Shown one piece after another: positions 8,643-16,480 of a DNA stretch of 64,000 nt. The DNA is taken from positions 1,736,001-1,800,000 of the forward strand of contig NZ_CP080409.1 in the NCBI RefSeq assembly GCF_019448235.1, given 5' to 3'. Source of the DNA: Nocardioides panacisoli. Lineage in GTDB: Bacteria; Actinomycetota; Actinomycetes; Propionibacteriales; Nocardioidaceae. Below the pieces are notes generated by a model, which saw nothing but the letters and a program-made list of their open reading frames with translations, ran no database searches and had not been told where the DNA came from. Within the stretch, counting starts at the first letter, position 1, and every line of letters starts with the position of its first letter. The position numbers and the translations under genes are program-made.

Positions 8643-9986
8643 ATGAGCAGTGGCAGCAACCAGTCCGGCGACGAGGGCGACTCCGGCGAGAACAACCCCT
8701 TCAAGGGCACGCCGTTCGAGCAGATCTTCGGCGCCTTCGGTGGCGGCGGCGGTGCCGGCGGCTTCGACCTGAGCCAGATCTTCGGCCAGCTCCAGGCGAT
8801 GATGCAGCCCCACGACGGCCCGATGAACTGGAAGGTCGCCGACGACATCGCTCGCTCGACGGTGGCCAAGGAGGCCGACCCCTCCCCCGGCCAGCGCGAC
8901 GCCGACCGCATCGCCGACGCCGTGCGCCTGGCCGACCACTGGCTCGACACCGCCACCGACTTCCCCTCCGGCGTGCAGTCGACCGCGGCCTGGAGCCGCG
9001 CGGAGTGGGTCGTGGAGACCCGCCCGGTGTGGGAGCAGCTCGTCGAGCCGGTCGCCGAGCGCTCGGTCAACGGCGTCAGCCGGGCGATGCCCGAGGAGAT
9101 GAAGTCCACCGCCGGCCCCCTGCTGGGCATGATCGGCCAGGCCGTCGGCGGCATGTTCGCCAGCCAGGTCGGGCAGGGCCTGGGCACGCTCGCCGGTGAG
9201 GTCCTGACGGCCTCGGACATCGGGCTGCCGCTGGGTGCGCCGGGCAAGGCCGCTGTGGTCGTCAGCAACGTCCGCGAGTTCGCCGAGGGCCTCGACGTGA
9301 GCGAGGACGACGTCCTGCTCTACCTCGCGCTGCGGGAGGCCGCCCACCAGCGGCTCTTCGGCCACGTCCCGTGGCTGCGCGAGCACCTGCTGGGTGCGGT
9401 GACGGCCTTCGCCCACGGCATCGAGCTCAACGTCGAGGAGATGCAGCAGCGCATCGAGGAGCAGCTGCGCGGCGTCGACCCGAGCAACCCCGACTCGCTG
9501 CAGTCGCTGATGGAGGGCGGGCTCTTCGAGCCGCCGAAGTCACCGCAGCAGGAGGCCGCCCTGTCGCGCCTGGAGATCGCCCTGGCGCTCGTCGAGGGCT
9601 GGGTCGACGAGGTCGTGGGCCAGGCGACCGAGGAGCGGATGCCGGCCGCCGCCAAGCTCCGCGAGGCCGTACGCCGTCGCCGCGCCGCGGGTGGACCGGC
9701 CGAGCAGACCTTCGCTGCCCTCGTCGGACTGGAGCTGCGGCCGCGCCGGCTGCGCGACGCCGCCACGCTGTGGGGCGGCCTGCGCTCCCGCGCCGGTGCC
9801 GAGGCACGCGACGGCGTGTGGCACCACCCCGACCTGCTGCCGACCGCGGCGGACCTGGACGACCCGCTGTCGTTCCGTGCCGAGGCCACGGCACCGGAGG
9901 ACCTCGCCGAGGTCGACTTCGACGCCGAGCTGCGCAAGCTGCTCGACGGCGAGGAGTCCGACGGCGACGACCGCGACACCGAGTGA
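8643..9986 (+). CDS. Zinc-dependent metalloprotease-like protein, DUF2342 / Zinicin_2
   Basis: 447 aa. Begins with a Gly/Asn-rich low-complexity region (to about 45), then the DUF2342 (TIGR03624) core. The metallopeptidase-like site is read as LREAAHQRLFGHVPWL, about residue 231, and ALVEGWVDEV, about 317, supplying His and Glu ligands. It lacks the canonical HExxH, so protease activity is a family prediction. The acidic tail is typical. Homolog of M. tuberculosis Rv3195. TAGTTT 6 bp before the ATG hints at a leaderless mRNA. Divergent from moaE. Confidence 0.85.
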   Translation: MSSGSNQSGDEGDSGENNPFKGTPFEQIFGAFGGGGGAGGFDLSQIFGQLQAMMQPHDGPMNWKVADDIARSTVAKEADPSPGQRDADRIADAVRLADHWLDTATDFPSGVQSTAAWSRAEWVVETRPVWEQLVEPVAERSVNGVSRAMPEEMKSTAGPLLGMIGQAVGGMFASQVGQGLGTLAGEVLTASDIGLPLGAPGKAAVVVSNVREFAEGLDVSEDDVLLYLALREAAHQRLFGHVPWLREHLLGAVTAFAHGIELNVEEMQQRIEEQLRGVDPSNPDSLQSLMEGGLFEPPKSPQQEAALSRLEIALALVEGWVDEVVGQATEERMPAAAKLREAVRRRRAAGGPAEQTFAALVGLELRPRRLRDAATLWGGLRSRAGAEARDGVWHHPDLLPTAADLDDPLSFRAEATAPEDLAEVDFDAELRKLLDGEESDGDDRDTE

Positions 9987-10540
9987 GCGGCGCGCTCCAC
10001 GCGGACGCCCTCGCCACGCTGCAGGCGTGGACACCGCCCGGCCCCCGCCAGGCGGCGCTGCAGGAGCGCTACGTGGCCCACCTGGTGGCCCACCCGGACG
10101 GCCTGTGGCGCTCCTGCGTGCCCGACCACGTCACGGCCGGGACCCTGGTCATCGCCGAGGATGCGGCCCACGTGCTGCTCAACCTGCACCGCAAGGCGCA
10201 GCGCTGGTTCCACTTCGGCGGCCACTGCGAGCCCGGTGACACCAGCCTCGCCGGCGTGGCCGCCCGGGAGGCGCGCGAGGAGTCGGGCATCGCCGACCTG
10301 GACCTGCTGCCCGGACCGGCGCAGCTGGACGAACACGTCGTCTCCTTCTGCGGCGACCACGACGAGGTCCACCACCTCGACGTGCGCTACCTCGCGGTGG
10401 CCCCGGCCGCGGCCCGGGAGGCGGCCAGCGAGGAGTCACTGGCCGTGCAGTGGTGGCCGGTCGACGCGCTGCCCGACCTCGAGCCGGAGATGCTGGACCT
10501 CATCGCCGCGGCGCGCCACCACGTCGCGCTCCGCGGCTGA
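9983..10540 (+). CDS. Nudix hydrolase
   Basis: 185 aa. GTG start overlaps the preceding stop (GTGA), so it is coupled to the DUF2342 gene. The Nudix box runs from GGHCEPGD (about residue 81) to AREAREESGI (about 96-105) and contains the metal-binding REAREE core. It hydrolyses a nucleoside diphosphate linked to another moiety; the substrate cannot be told. HYDV-like specificity motifs are absent. Confidence 0.88.
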   Translation: MSGALHADALATLQAWTPPGPRQAALQERYVAHLVAHPDGLWRSCVPDHVTAGTLVIAEDAAHVLLNLHRKAQRWFHFGGHCEPGDTSLAGVAAREAREESGIADLDLLPGPAQLDEHVVSFCGDHDEVHHLDVRYLAVAPAAAREAASEESLAVQWWPVDALPDLEPEMLDLIAAARHHVALRG

Positions 10541-10561
10541 GCGCGGCGCCAACGTCGTGCG

Positions 10562-10607
10562 ATGGGGACCGTTCCCCATTGCCGGTGGTCCGCCCCGTCC
10601 CTAGGGT
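10562..10607 (+). promoter_or_regulatory. Promoter with overlapping inverted repeat, leaderless
   Basis: TTGCCG (10579-10584), 17 bp, TAGGGT (10602-10607), then 7 bp to the GTG at 10615, so transcription would begin at the start codon. An inverted repeat ATGGGGA-CCGT-TCCCCAT (10562-10579) abuts and overlaps the -35 box and could be an operator for an unidentified repressor. Confidence 0.5.
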
Positions 10608-10614
10608 TGCCGTC

Positions 10615-10899
10615 GTGACCGACGTCGCCATCGACCTGGACCGTCTCGCCGCGACGGCCGGTGACGCGCGGACGCTGCGCGACGACTTCGCCGGTGCCGA
10701 GCGGTTCGCCGAGGACATCGGCGGACTCACCGGCCACGACGGCCTCGCCGCCAAGGTCGAGGAGTTCGGCCACGAGTGGGACGTCGCCCGGGAGGACCTG
10801 GGCGAGGCGCTGGGCCGGGTCGCGGACTTCATGCAGGCCATCCACGACACCTTCTGCGACCTCGACGACACGATGGCCCACGGGATCTCCGGCCCATGA
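10615..10899 (+). CDS. Small helical protein, WXG100-like (possible type VII secretion partner)
   Basis: 94 aa, predicted all-helical. Residues 5-90 can form the two-helix hairpin typical of WXG100/LXG-type secretion partners, but no WxG turn is present (HEWDVAREDLG sits where the turn would be). GTG start lies 7 bp after a good -10, implying leaderless translation. The stop overlaps the next gene (ATGA), whose N-terminus has the same helical-bundle character. The assignment as a secretion partner is inferred from size, helicity and this coupling. Confidence 0.6.
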   Translation: MTDVAIDLDRLAATAGDARTLRDDFAGAERFAEDIGGLTGHDGLAAKVEEFGHEWDVAREDLGEALGRVADFMQAIHDTFCDLDDTMAHGISGP

Positions 10900-12449
10900 G
10901 CGTGCTCGAGGGCAACCCCGGCGCGCTCACCGACCGCGCCGCGGACCTGCAGCGGACCTCGGGGCGGATCCAGGACGTGATCGACTCGCTGCGCGGCATC
11001 GTCGATGACGACCGTGCCCGCTCCGTCGAGGCGCTCCACGGCCTGGCCGAGGACGTCCGTGGCCAGCTCGAACGCATCCACGAGCGGTACGACGGCACCG
11101 CGGGCGCCGTCAGTGACTACGCGGTGGAGCTGACCACCGCGCACGCCGAGGCGGAGGCCGCGCAGGACGACCTCGACGCCGCGCGGTCCGCCGTCGCCAC
11201 CGCCGGGGAGGACGTCGACACCTGGCAGCGGGCGGTGACCGATGCCCCCGCCGACGCCGACACGACCGCCGCGTCGGACCGCCTCGCCGGCGCACGCCAC
11301 GAACTCGCCGTGGCGCAGTCGGCCGTGCGGGACGCCGAGGACCGCATCGAGCAGGCCCGGCAGGAACGCGACGCGGCCGCCGAGGACGCGATCGCCCGCA
11401 TCCAGCACGCCATCGCCGACACCAACGAGGGGTTCTGGGACTCCGTCGGCGAGTTCTTCGACGACCTCGGCGACTTCGTCGACGGGCTCGCGGAGTGGGT
11501 GGCCGGGTTCTTCGCCGCCGTGGTCGACTTCCTCGACGAGGTCGGCGCCACCATCCAGGCGGTCCTGGAGACCCTCGCGGTCCTCGCCCTGCTGGTGAGC
11601 GTGCTGGCCACCTTCGGACCGGTCGGCCTGGTCGCCGGCGTGCTGCTGGCCAGTGCCCTCGCGGCGTTCATCGCGTGGAGCATCGCCTCCGACACCACCG
11701 CCCCGACGCCCACGGTCACGCCGTACGCCCCCGCCCAGCGCTCGGACCTCGAGCCGACCCTGGAGCGCCTGCTGCAGGGCACGACCGAGGTCGACCAGCT
11801 CGGTCGGTCCGAGGAGTCGGTCGTGAAGGTGACGCGGGTCCTCGGTCCCGACGGGTGGTACTGGACCGTGACGCTGCCCAGTACCCAGGAGTGGCTGTCC
11901 CGCTTCGGCGACGAGGGAGCGGTCAACGACCTGGACAGCAACCTGGCACTGATGATGACCCCCGCACTCGACACCCAGTACGAGCGCGCCGTCGTCGAGG
12001 CGATCGAGCAGGCCGGCATCACCAGCGAGGACCACCTGCTGCTGACCGGCTTCAGCCAGGGCGGGATCATGGCCGGCCACCTCGCGGCGTACAACTCCGA
12101 GCTGGGGGTCGACGCGGTGGTCGTGGCGGGCGCCCCGATCGACCACATGCCCATCCCCGACACCGTCGACGTCGTCTCGGTCCAGCACGACTTCGATCCC
12201 GTGCCCCGCCTGGACTCCGCGGTGGGCGACGGCGCTCCCCACCACGGCAGCAACTGGACCACCATCCAGACCCCGTCGGACTCGGCGACCTCCCCCGTCG
12301 ACGTCGGCAACATCCACAACTCGCGCGCGTACGCCGACACCTGGGCCGACCACCTCGACACCATCCGCTCCGAGCACCCCGACCTGGACCGGTGGTTCGC
12401 CCGGGGCGAGCTGCCGGGTGTCTCGACCTACTACCACTGGAGCGAGTGA
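10896..12449 (+). CDS. Putative T7SS-secreted protein with C-terminal alpha/beta-hydrolase domain
   Basis: 517 aa, modular. Residues 1-85 (MSVLEGNPGALTDRAADLQ...) resemble the T7SS-secreted helical signal domain. Residues 85-175 are an Ala/Glu/Arg-rich coiled coil. Residues 178-265 hold amphipathic and hydrophobic helices, including a membrane-like stretch at 224-262. From about 280 is a hydrolase domain: Ser387 in GFSQGG, Asp432/434 in HDFDPVP and His474 in NIHNSRAY form a plausible triad. ATGA overlap couples it to the small helical gene; a lipoprotein and another small gene follow with 4-bp spacing or overlap. The likeliest role is an exported lipase/esterase; delivery by an ESX system encoded elsewhere is inference. 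Confidence 0.65.
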   Translation: MSVLEGNPGALTDRAADLQRTSGRIQDVIDSLRGIVDDDRARSVEALHGLAEDVRGQLERIHERYDGTAGAVSDYAVELTTAHAEAEAAQDDLDAARSAVATAGEDVDTWQRAVTDAPADADTTAASDRLAGARHELAVAQSAVRDAEDRIEQARQERDAAAEDAIARIQHAIADTNEGFWDSVGEFFDDLGDFVDGLAEWVAGFFAAVVDFLDEVGATIQAVLETLAVLALLVSVLATFGPVGLVAGVLLASALAAFIAWSIASDTTAPTPTVTPYAPAQRSDLEPTLERLLQGTTEVDQLGRSEESVVKVTRVLGPDGWYWTVTLPSTQEWLSRFGDEGAVNDLDSNLALMMTPALDTQYERAVVEAIEQAGITSEDHLLLTGFSQGGIMAGHLAAYNSELGVDAVVVAGAPIDHMPIPDTVDVVSVQHDFDPVPRLDSAVGDGAPHHGSNWTTIQTPSDSATSPVDVGNIHNSRAYADTWADHLDTIRSEHPDLDRWFARGELPGVSTYYHWSE

Positions 12450-12453
12450 GGTG

Positions 12454-12912
12454 ATGCAGGCGCTGGCACGCAGGGGCGCCCTGCTCGCGCTCGTGTCGCT
12501 CGTCCTGGCGGCATGCAGCCTGCCGACCGGCGGAACGGAGGACGCCATGGACCTCACCGGGCTCGACGACGCAGTGGTGCGGGGCAGTGACCGGGTGACC
12601 GCGGTCGAGGAGAGCGAGCAGGTCACCGACGGCCTCGGCAGCACCATCTCCATGACGCTGGTCCTCGACGACGAGGGACCGCCGACACCGGACCAGCTGG
12701 ACGCGGTCGTGCGCACCGTCTGGGAGAACGTGCCCTTCGAACCCAACGGCATCGTGCTCGTGGCCGTCGATCCCGCCGCGGGGAAGGTCGACCTCCGCGC
12801 AGCGGCCGAGGCGATCCCGCTGGAGTTCCAGCCCTTCGGCCAGGGCGGGATCTCGATCCTGGGGGGCCGGCCGGTGGTGGAGCGCTACGGCGCGTGGGAA
12901 GACCCGGAGTGA
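12454..12912 (+). CDS. Lipoprotein of the hydrolase cassette
   Basis: 152 aa. Signal peptide MQALARRGALLALVSLVLAA is followed by the lipobox Cys (LAAC), so the mature protein is membrane-tethered outside the cell. The mature part is acidic and has no recognised domain. ATG 12454 is used; GTG 12451 in frame is an alternative. It starts 4 bp after the hydrolase stop. Position directly after a putative exported enzyme suggests a cognate immunity or chaperone role, but this is untested. Confidence 0.7.
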   Translation: MQALARRGALLALVSLVLAACSLPTGGTEDAMDLTGLDDAVVRGSDRVTAVEESEQVTDGLGSTISMTLVLDDEGPPTPDQLDAVVRTVWENVPFEPNGIVLVAVDPAAGKVDLRAAAEAIPLEFQPFGQGGISILGGRPVVERYGAWEDPE

Positions 12913-13547
12913 GGCAGCAGCTGCACTTCCGCCTCCCCGGCACCTGGCACCGCATCGACCTGCGCGGTGGCGACCGGAGCGAGGCATCGATCGCGTCCGT
13001 GGTGCGGGACACGATCGGCGGCAGCGACGACCGGGCGCGTCAGCGGGCCGAGCTGCGGCGGGACCTCCGGGGCGCCCTGGAGGCGGCGCGACGTGCCGAG
13101 GCGACCAGCATGATGTTCGCGACCGAGATCGCCCACCGCACACCGATGCCGCTCACGCTGGTGGTGCACGCACCGACCCGACTGCGGATGAGTCCGAGCA
13201 TCGGCACCGCACCCGAGCAGGTCCTGGCTGTCCTCGCGGAGAGCCTGGGTCGTCACGCCCCGGAGCGTGCGGCGTCCCTCGTCCGCCGCACCGGCGCCGG
13301 CGCTCCCGCCCTGCGGACGCACCGGAGCGAGCGGATCGAGCCGGTGGCGGAGACCGGGGACGCACGACGCCTGGCGGCCGACTACTGGCTCCCGGTGCCC
13401 GGCACCAAGCAGGTGGTGCTGGTGCGCCTCACGACGCCGCTCGGCGAGATCGCCGACCTCGTGCTGTCCCTGTGCGACGTGCTGGTGGAGGCGGCGTACT
13501 TCGCGCCGACCGCGGCACCGGGCCTCGCCGAGGAGCTGCGCCGTTGA
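12909..13547 (+). CDS. Hypothetical protein closing the hydrolase cassette
   Basis: 212 aa, soluble, GTG start overlapping the lipoprotein stop (GTGA). Contains MMFATEIAHRTPMPLTLVV (about 73-91), then a charged middle and YWLPVPGTKQVVLVRLTTPLGEIADLVLSL near the end, reminiscent of mixed alpha/beta accessory proteins. I do not recognise the family. The unbroken overlap chain with the three upstream genes makes it part of the same unit. Confidence 0.65.
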   Translation: MRQQLHFRLPGTWHRIDLRGGDRSEASIASVVRDTIGGSDDRARQRAELRRDLRGALEAARRAEATSMMFATEIAHRTPMPLTLVVHAPTRLRMSPSIGTAPEQVLAVLAESLGRHAPERAASLVRRTGAGAPALRTHRSERIEPVAETGDARRLAADYWLPVPGTKQVVLVRLTTPLGEIADLVLSLCDVLVEAAYFAPTAAPGLAEELRR

Positions 13548-13566
13548 GTCCGGTCCGGGGTGCGGA

Positions 13567-14442
13567 TCAGGACAGGTGGGAGGCGATGGCGCCGGCCATC
13601 ATCGCCATCGTGCTGCGCGCCCGCCCGAGGTCCTCGGTCAGGAAGTAGTGGTCCGCGGCGGGCGTGACGTCCTCGACCACCGCGATGCCCGCCTCCCGCA
13701 GCCGCCGTGCATAGGCCTCCCCGTCGCGGCGGAGCGCGTCGCGCTCGGCGGTGCAGACCACCGCCGGCGGCAGGCCGGTCAGGTCGGGCGCCAGCACCGG
13801 CGAGGCGTAGGGCTCGCCGCGGGTCCTCGGGTCGGGGAAGTAGACGCGCCGGACGAGGCCACGCAGCTGCGGCGAGATCATCCCCGGAGCACCGGCCGGC
13901 AGGTCGCTGGCCAGGTCCAGCGCCGGCACGCCGAGCACCTGGAGCCGGGGGCGGACCGTGCCGTGGTCACGCCCCTGGAGGCACACCGAGGCGGCCAGGC
14001 CGCCACCGGAGCTGAAGCCCCCGACGGAGATCCGCCCGCCGTCGACCCCGACCCGCTCGCCGTGCTCGGCGAGCCAGGCCACGACGTCGTGGCACTCCTC
14101 CTGTGCGACCGGGTAGGTCACGTAGGGGCCGGCGTGGAAGTCGACGTTGACGACCACGACGCCCGCCTCCGCCACCAGGTAGCGGCACCAGAAGTCGTCC
14201 ATCTGCGGGTAGCGCATCAACCAGGCGCCGCCGTGGAAGTGCACGTGCACCGGGCGCGGGCCCGCGGGCCATCGCGGATCGTGGTGGACGTGGATCCTCA
14301 CCGTGCCGTGCCGGGTCGGGACCCGCACCCGGCGCGGACGCGGCAGGTCGCGGCCGGCGAAGTGGAGGTCGCGGCCGTAGTCGACCGTCCACCGGGCCGT
14401 CGCGTGCATCAGGGTCGCGGTCACCCGGTCGCTCGGTCTCAC
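13567..14442 (-). CDS. Alpha/beta hydrolase, hormone-sensitive lipase (HSL) type
   Basis: About 291 aa from GTG 14442. HFHGGAW (oxyanion hole) and the nucleophile elbow GFSSGGG are the HSL-family signatures; a downstream Asp (ERDAL) and His (AADHYF) complete the triad. No signal peptide. It probably hydrolyses short-chain esters. The start is uncertain: the frame stays open to 14538, overlapping the neighbouring metallopeptidase, and ATG 14409 is another option. Convergent with the preceding cassette, 19 bp apart, so unlikely to be part of it. Confidence 0.82.
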   Translation of the reverse strand: MRPSDRVTATLMHATARWTVDYGRDLHFAGRDLPRPRRVRVPTRHGTVRIHVHHDPRWPAGPRPVHVHFHGGAWLMRYPQMDDFWCRYLVAEAGVVVVNVDFHAGPYVTYPVAQEECHDVVAWLAEHGERVGVDGGRISVGGFSSGGGLAASVCLQGRDHGTVRPRLQVLGVPALDLASDLPAGAPGMISPQLRGLVRRVYFPDPRTRGEPYASPVLAPDLTGLPPAVVCTAERDALRRDGEAYARRLREAGIAVVEDVTPAADHYFLTEDLGRARSTMAMMAGAIASHLS

Positions 14443-14497
14443 GACGGTGTTTCGGAGCCGCCGCCGTGACGGATGGTCGCTGCCGGCTCGTGGTGGC

Positions 14498-15031
14498 TCA
14501 GTCGACCTCGCCCTCCTCCGACGGCGGACGGTCGACACCGTGGCCGTCGGACCAGCCCATCAGGTAGCCCTTGGCGCGCTCGGTGTGGGGATAGTTGGCC
14601 ACCCACGCCCAGAACGCGGCGTCGTGGTGCGGCTCGATCAGGTGGACCAGCTCGTGCACCAGGACGTAGTCCACGACCCAGCCCGGCATGGTCTGGAGTC
14701 GCTCGGAGAGCCGGATGGTGCCCGCGTCGGGGGTGCAGGACCCCCACCGGGAACGCTGGTTGCCGACCCACCGGACCGACGTCGGCCGCGCGATGCCACC
14801 GAGGTAGCGATCGCTCAGGTCGGCCGCCCGCTGCATCAGGTCCGCGTCACTGCGCCGCGACCCGCGACGCTCGCGCCGCTCGACCTTGGCCACCATCTCC
14901 GCGACCACGGCCCGCTCCTCGGCGCGCGAGAGGTTGTCGGGCACCATCACCACGATCGTGTCGCCGTCGCGGCGCGCCTGGACCGTACGCCGTCGCCGCC
15001 GCGACCGTCGTACCTCCACCTGCAGGCCCAT
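14498..15031 (-). CDS. YgjP/DUF45-type metallopeptidase (M48-like)
   Basis: 177 aa. HELVH (about residue 126) plus a downstream His (EPHHDAAFW) give a gluzincin-like zinc site. RWGSC (about 94) is the family's other conserved block. The N-terminal basic segment (VEVRRSRRRRRTVQARR) is typical of YgjP-like proteins. Cytoplasmic; substrates unknown. Actinobacterial neighbours often include UvrD2 and DUF2342, as here. Confidence 0.85.
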   Translation of the reverse strand: MGLQVEVRRSRRRRRTVQARRDGDTIVVMVPDNLSRAEERAVVAEMVAKVERRERRGSRRSDADLMQRAADLSDRYLGGIARPTSVRWVGNQRSRWGSCTPDAGTIRLSERLQTMPGWVVDYVLVHELVHLIEPHHDAAFWAWVANYPHTERAKGYLMGWSDGHGVDRPPSEEGEVD

Positions 15032-15067
15032 GGGGTGACCCTACGCAGGTGCTCGGCCGGTTCGCCG

Positions 15068-16120
15068 TCAGCGGCGCGCCCAGGCCAGCAGCCGGTCCAG
15101 CGGCCAGGTGTTGACGATGCGGTCGGCCTCGATGCCCGCCGCCTCGGCGCGCTCGCACCCCAGCACCGGGAAGTCCAGCTGGCCGGGCGCGTGGGCGTCG
15201 GAGTCGATGGCGAACAGGCAGCCGGCGTCGCGCGCCGCCTCCAGCAGCCGCGTGGGCGGATCCCGGCGCTCGGGGCGGGAGTTGATCTCGACCGCGACCC
15301 CCTCCTCCGCGCAGGCGTCGAAGACCGCGCGGGCGTCGAACCGCGACTCACCCCGGGTGCCGCGGTTGCCGGTCACCAGGCGCCCGGTGCAGTGGCCGAG
15401 CACGTTGGTGTGCCGGTTGCGGACCGCGGCGACCATCCGACGGGTCATCGGCTCGGGGTCCATCGCCAGCTTGGAGTGCACGCTCGCCACCCGCAGGTCG
15501 AGGCGGTCCAGCATCTCCTCGGTCTGGTCCAGCGAGCCGTCGTCGAGGATGTCGACCTCGATGCCACGGAGCAACGAGAACCCGCTGCCCTCGAGGTGGT
15601 CGTTGACCGCCTCGACCACGCCGAGCTGCCGTCCGAGGCGCTGGGCACTGAGCCCGTTGGCCACGCGGAGCCGGGGCGAGTGGTCGGTGAGCACCAGGTA
15701 GTCGTGGCCGAGCTCGATCGCGGTCATCGCCATCTCCTCGATCGGTGACCCGCCGTCGGACCAGTCCGAGTGCGAGTGGAGGTCGCCACGCAGCCGGGCC
15801 CGCAGGTCCTCCCCCGCGCCGTCGCGGGTGAGCGGGCCGCCGTACTCCTCCTCGGCAGCGGCGAGGCGCTCGGGCACCCGTCCCGCGACCGCGTCGGCGA
15901 TCACCTTCGCGCTGCTGGCTCCGACGCCTGCGATGTCGGTCAGCGTGCCGTCCTCGGCCGCGGCCGCCACCTCGCCCGGGTCCCGGGGCAGGATCGCCGC
16001 GGCTGCGCCGCGGAACGCCTTGACGCGGTAGGTGTCCGCGCGCCCGCGCTCGAGCAGGAAGGCCAGGCGTCGCAGCGCCGCGACGGGGCCGGCGTCGTAC
16101 CCGGCGTCACGCTCGGTCAC
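15068..16120 (-). CDS. PHP-domain phosphoesterase with N-terminal helix-hairpin-helix
   Basis: 350 aa from GTG 16120, chosen because GGAGGAGG lies 5-12 nt upstream. Residues 1-100 resemble the PolX/Pol-beta 8-kDa region with a helix-hairpin-helix (LTDIAGVGASSAKVI). The PHP domain follows: DLHSHSDWSDG, LTDHS, GIEVDIL, ASVHS, and DSDAHAPGQL bind the metals. The polymerase palm is missing, so this is a stand-alone PHP phosphoesterase, perhaps acting on DNA 3' ends or small phosphoesters. Confidence 0.85.
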   Translation of the reverse strand: MTERDAGYDAGPVAALRRLAFLLERGRADTYRVKAFRGAAAAILPRDPGEVAAAAEDGTLTDIAGVGASSAKVIADAVAGRVPERLAAAEEEYGGPLTRDGAGEDLRARLRGDLHSHSDWSDGGSPIEEMAMTAIELGHDYLVLTDHSPRLRVANGLSAQRLGRQLGVVEAVNDHLEGSGFSLLRGIEVDILDDGSLDQTEEMLDRLDLRVASVHSKLAMDPEPMTRRMVAAVRNRHTNVLGHCTGRLVTGNRGTRGESRFDARAVFDACAEEGVAVEINSRPERRDPPTRLLEAARDAGCLFAIDSDAHAPGQLDFPVLGCERAEAAGIEADRIVNTWPLDRLLAWARR

Positions 16121-16240
16121 GTTTCCTCCTCCGACACGCCGCAGAATCTCTCCTCCACACCCGGTGGACGGGCCCCCGCGTGGCATCCGTGCTGGTCAGC
16201 GCGGTCGGACAGGTCGAGGGGCGTCGCCATCATCGCACCG

Positions 16241-16326
16241 TTCTCCACAGGTAATCGGCTCCATCCCCCGCTGCCTCCACGGGATTCGGGCACTTTCCAC
16301 AGGGTTGTCCCCAGGTCGGTCCACAG
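16241..16326. other. Cluster of DnaA-box-like TCCACAG motifs
   Basis: Within 86 bp the plus strand has TTCTCCACAG (16241-16250), TTTCCACAG (16294-16302), TTGTCCCCAG (16305-16314) and GGTCCACAG (16318-16326), each close to the actinobacterial DnaA box TTGTCCACA. They lie directly upstream of the small-RNA promoter. Spacing is irregular and there is no origin context. Confidence 0.4.
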
Positions 16327-16343
16327 CGCGCCGGGGGCCGGCG

Positions 16344-16372
16344 TTGACCAACCGCCCGTCGTTGCCTAACGT
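16344..16372 (+). promoter_or_regulatory. Sigma-70-type promoter for a small RNA
   Basis: TTGACC (16344-16349), 17-bp spacer, TAACGT (16367-16372). This is the best consensus match in the window and points toward 16379, away from the PHP gene and into the 3' end of the minus-strand enoyl-CoA hydratase. No convincing protein-coding gene follows on that strand. Confidence 0.6.
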
Positions 16373-16378
16373 TCAGTC

Positions 16379-16476
16379 CCAGATGAGGCCCCCGGGGTCG
16401 GACCCGTCACTCGCAAGGGGAAGGCGCGTGACGGACCATCCGGTCCGGGGGCCTCGTCTCATGTCCGGCCCCGGAC
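16379..16476 (+). ncRNA. Candidate structured small RNA
   Basis: About 98 nt starting 7 nt after the -10 box. The outer stem pairs 16385-16395 (GAGGCCCCCGG) with 16445-16455 exactly. Inside it, 16405-16414 pairs with 16424-16433 (9 of 10) around the loop AAGGGGAAG. A third hairpin, GTCCGG-CC-CCGGAC (16463-16476), could terminate it, and could also end the minus-strand enoyl-CoA hydratase. I cannot match it to 4.5S, 6C, 6S/Ms1 or a riboswitch. Its 3' end stops 4 bp short of the neighbouring gene, so cis-antisense action would need read-through. Confidence 0.45.
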
Positions 16477-16480
16477 GGGC

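Noticed and set aside
16379..16476. Identity of the small RNA as 4.5S SRP RNA, 6C RNA or a known riboswitch
   Set aside because: It lacks the SRP GGAA-loop and asymmetric bulge signature, the C-rich loops of 6C RNA, and any recognisable riboswitch core.
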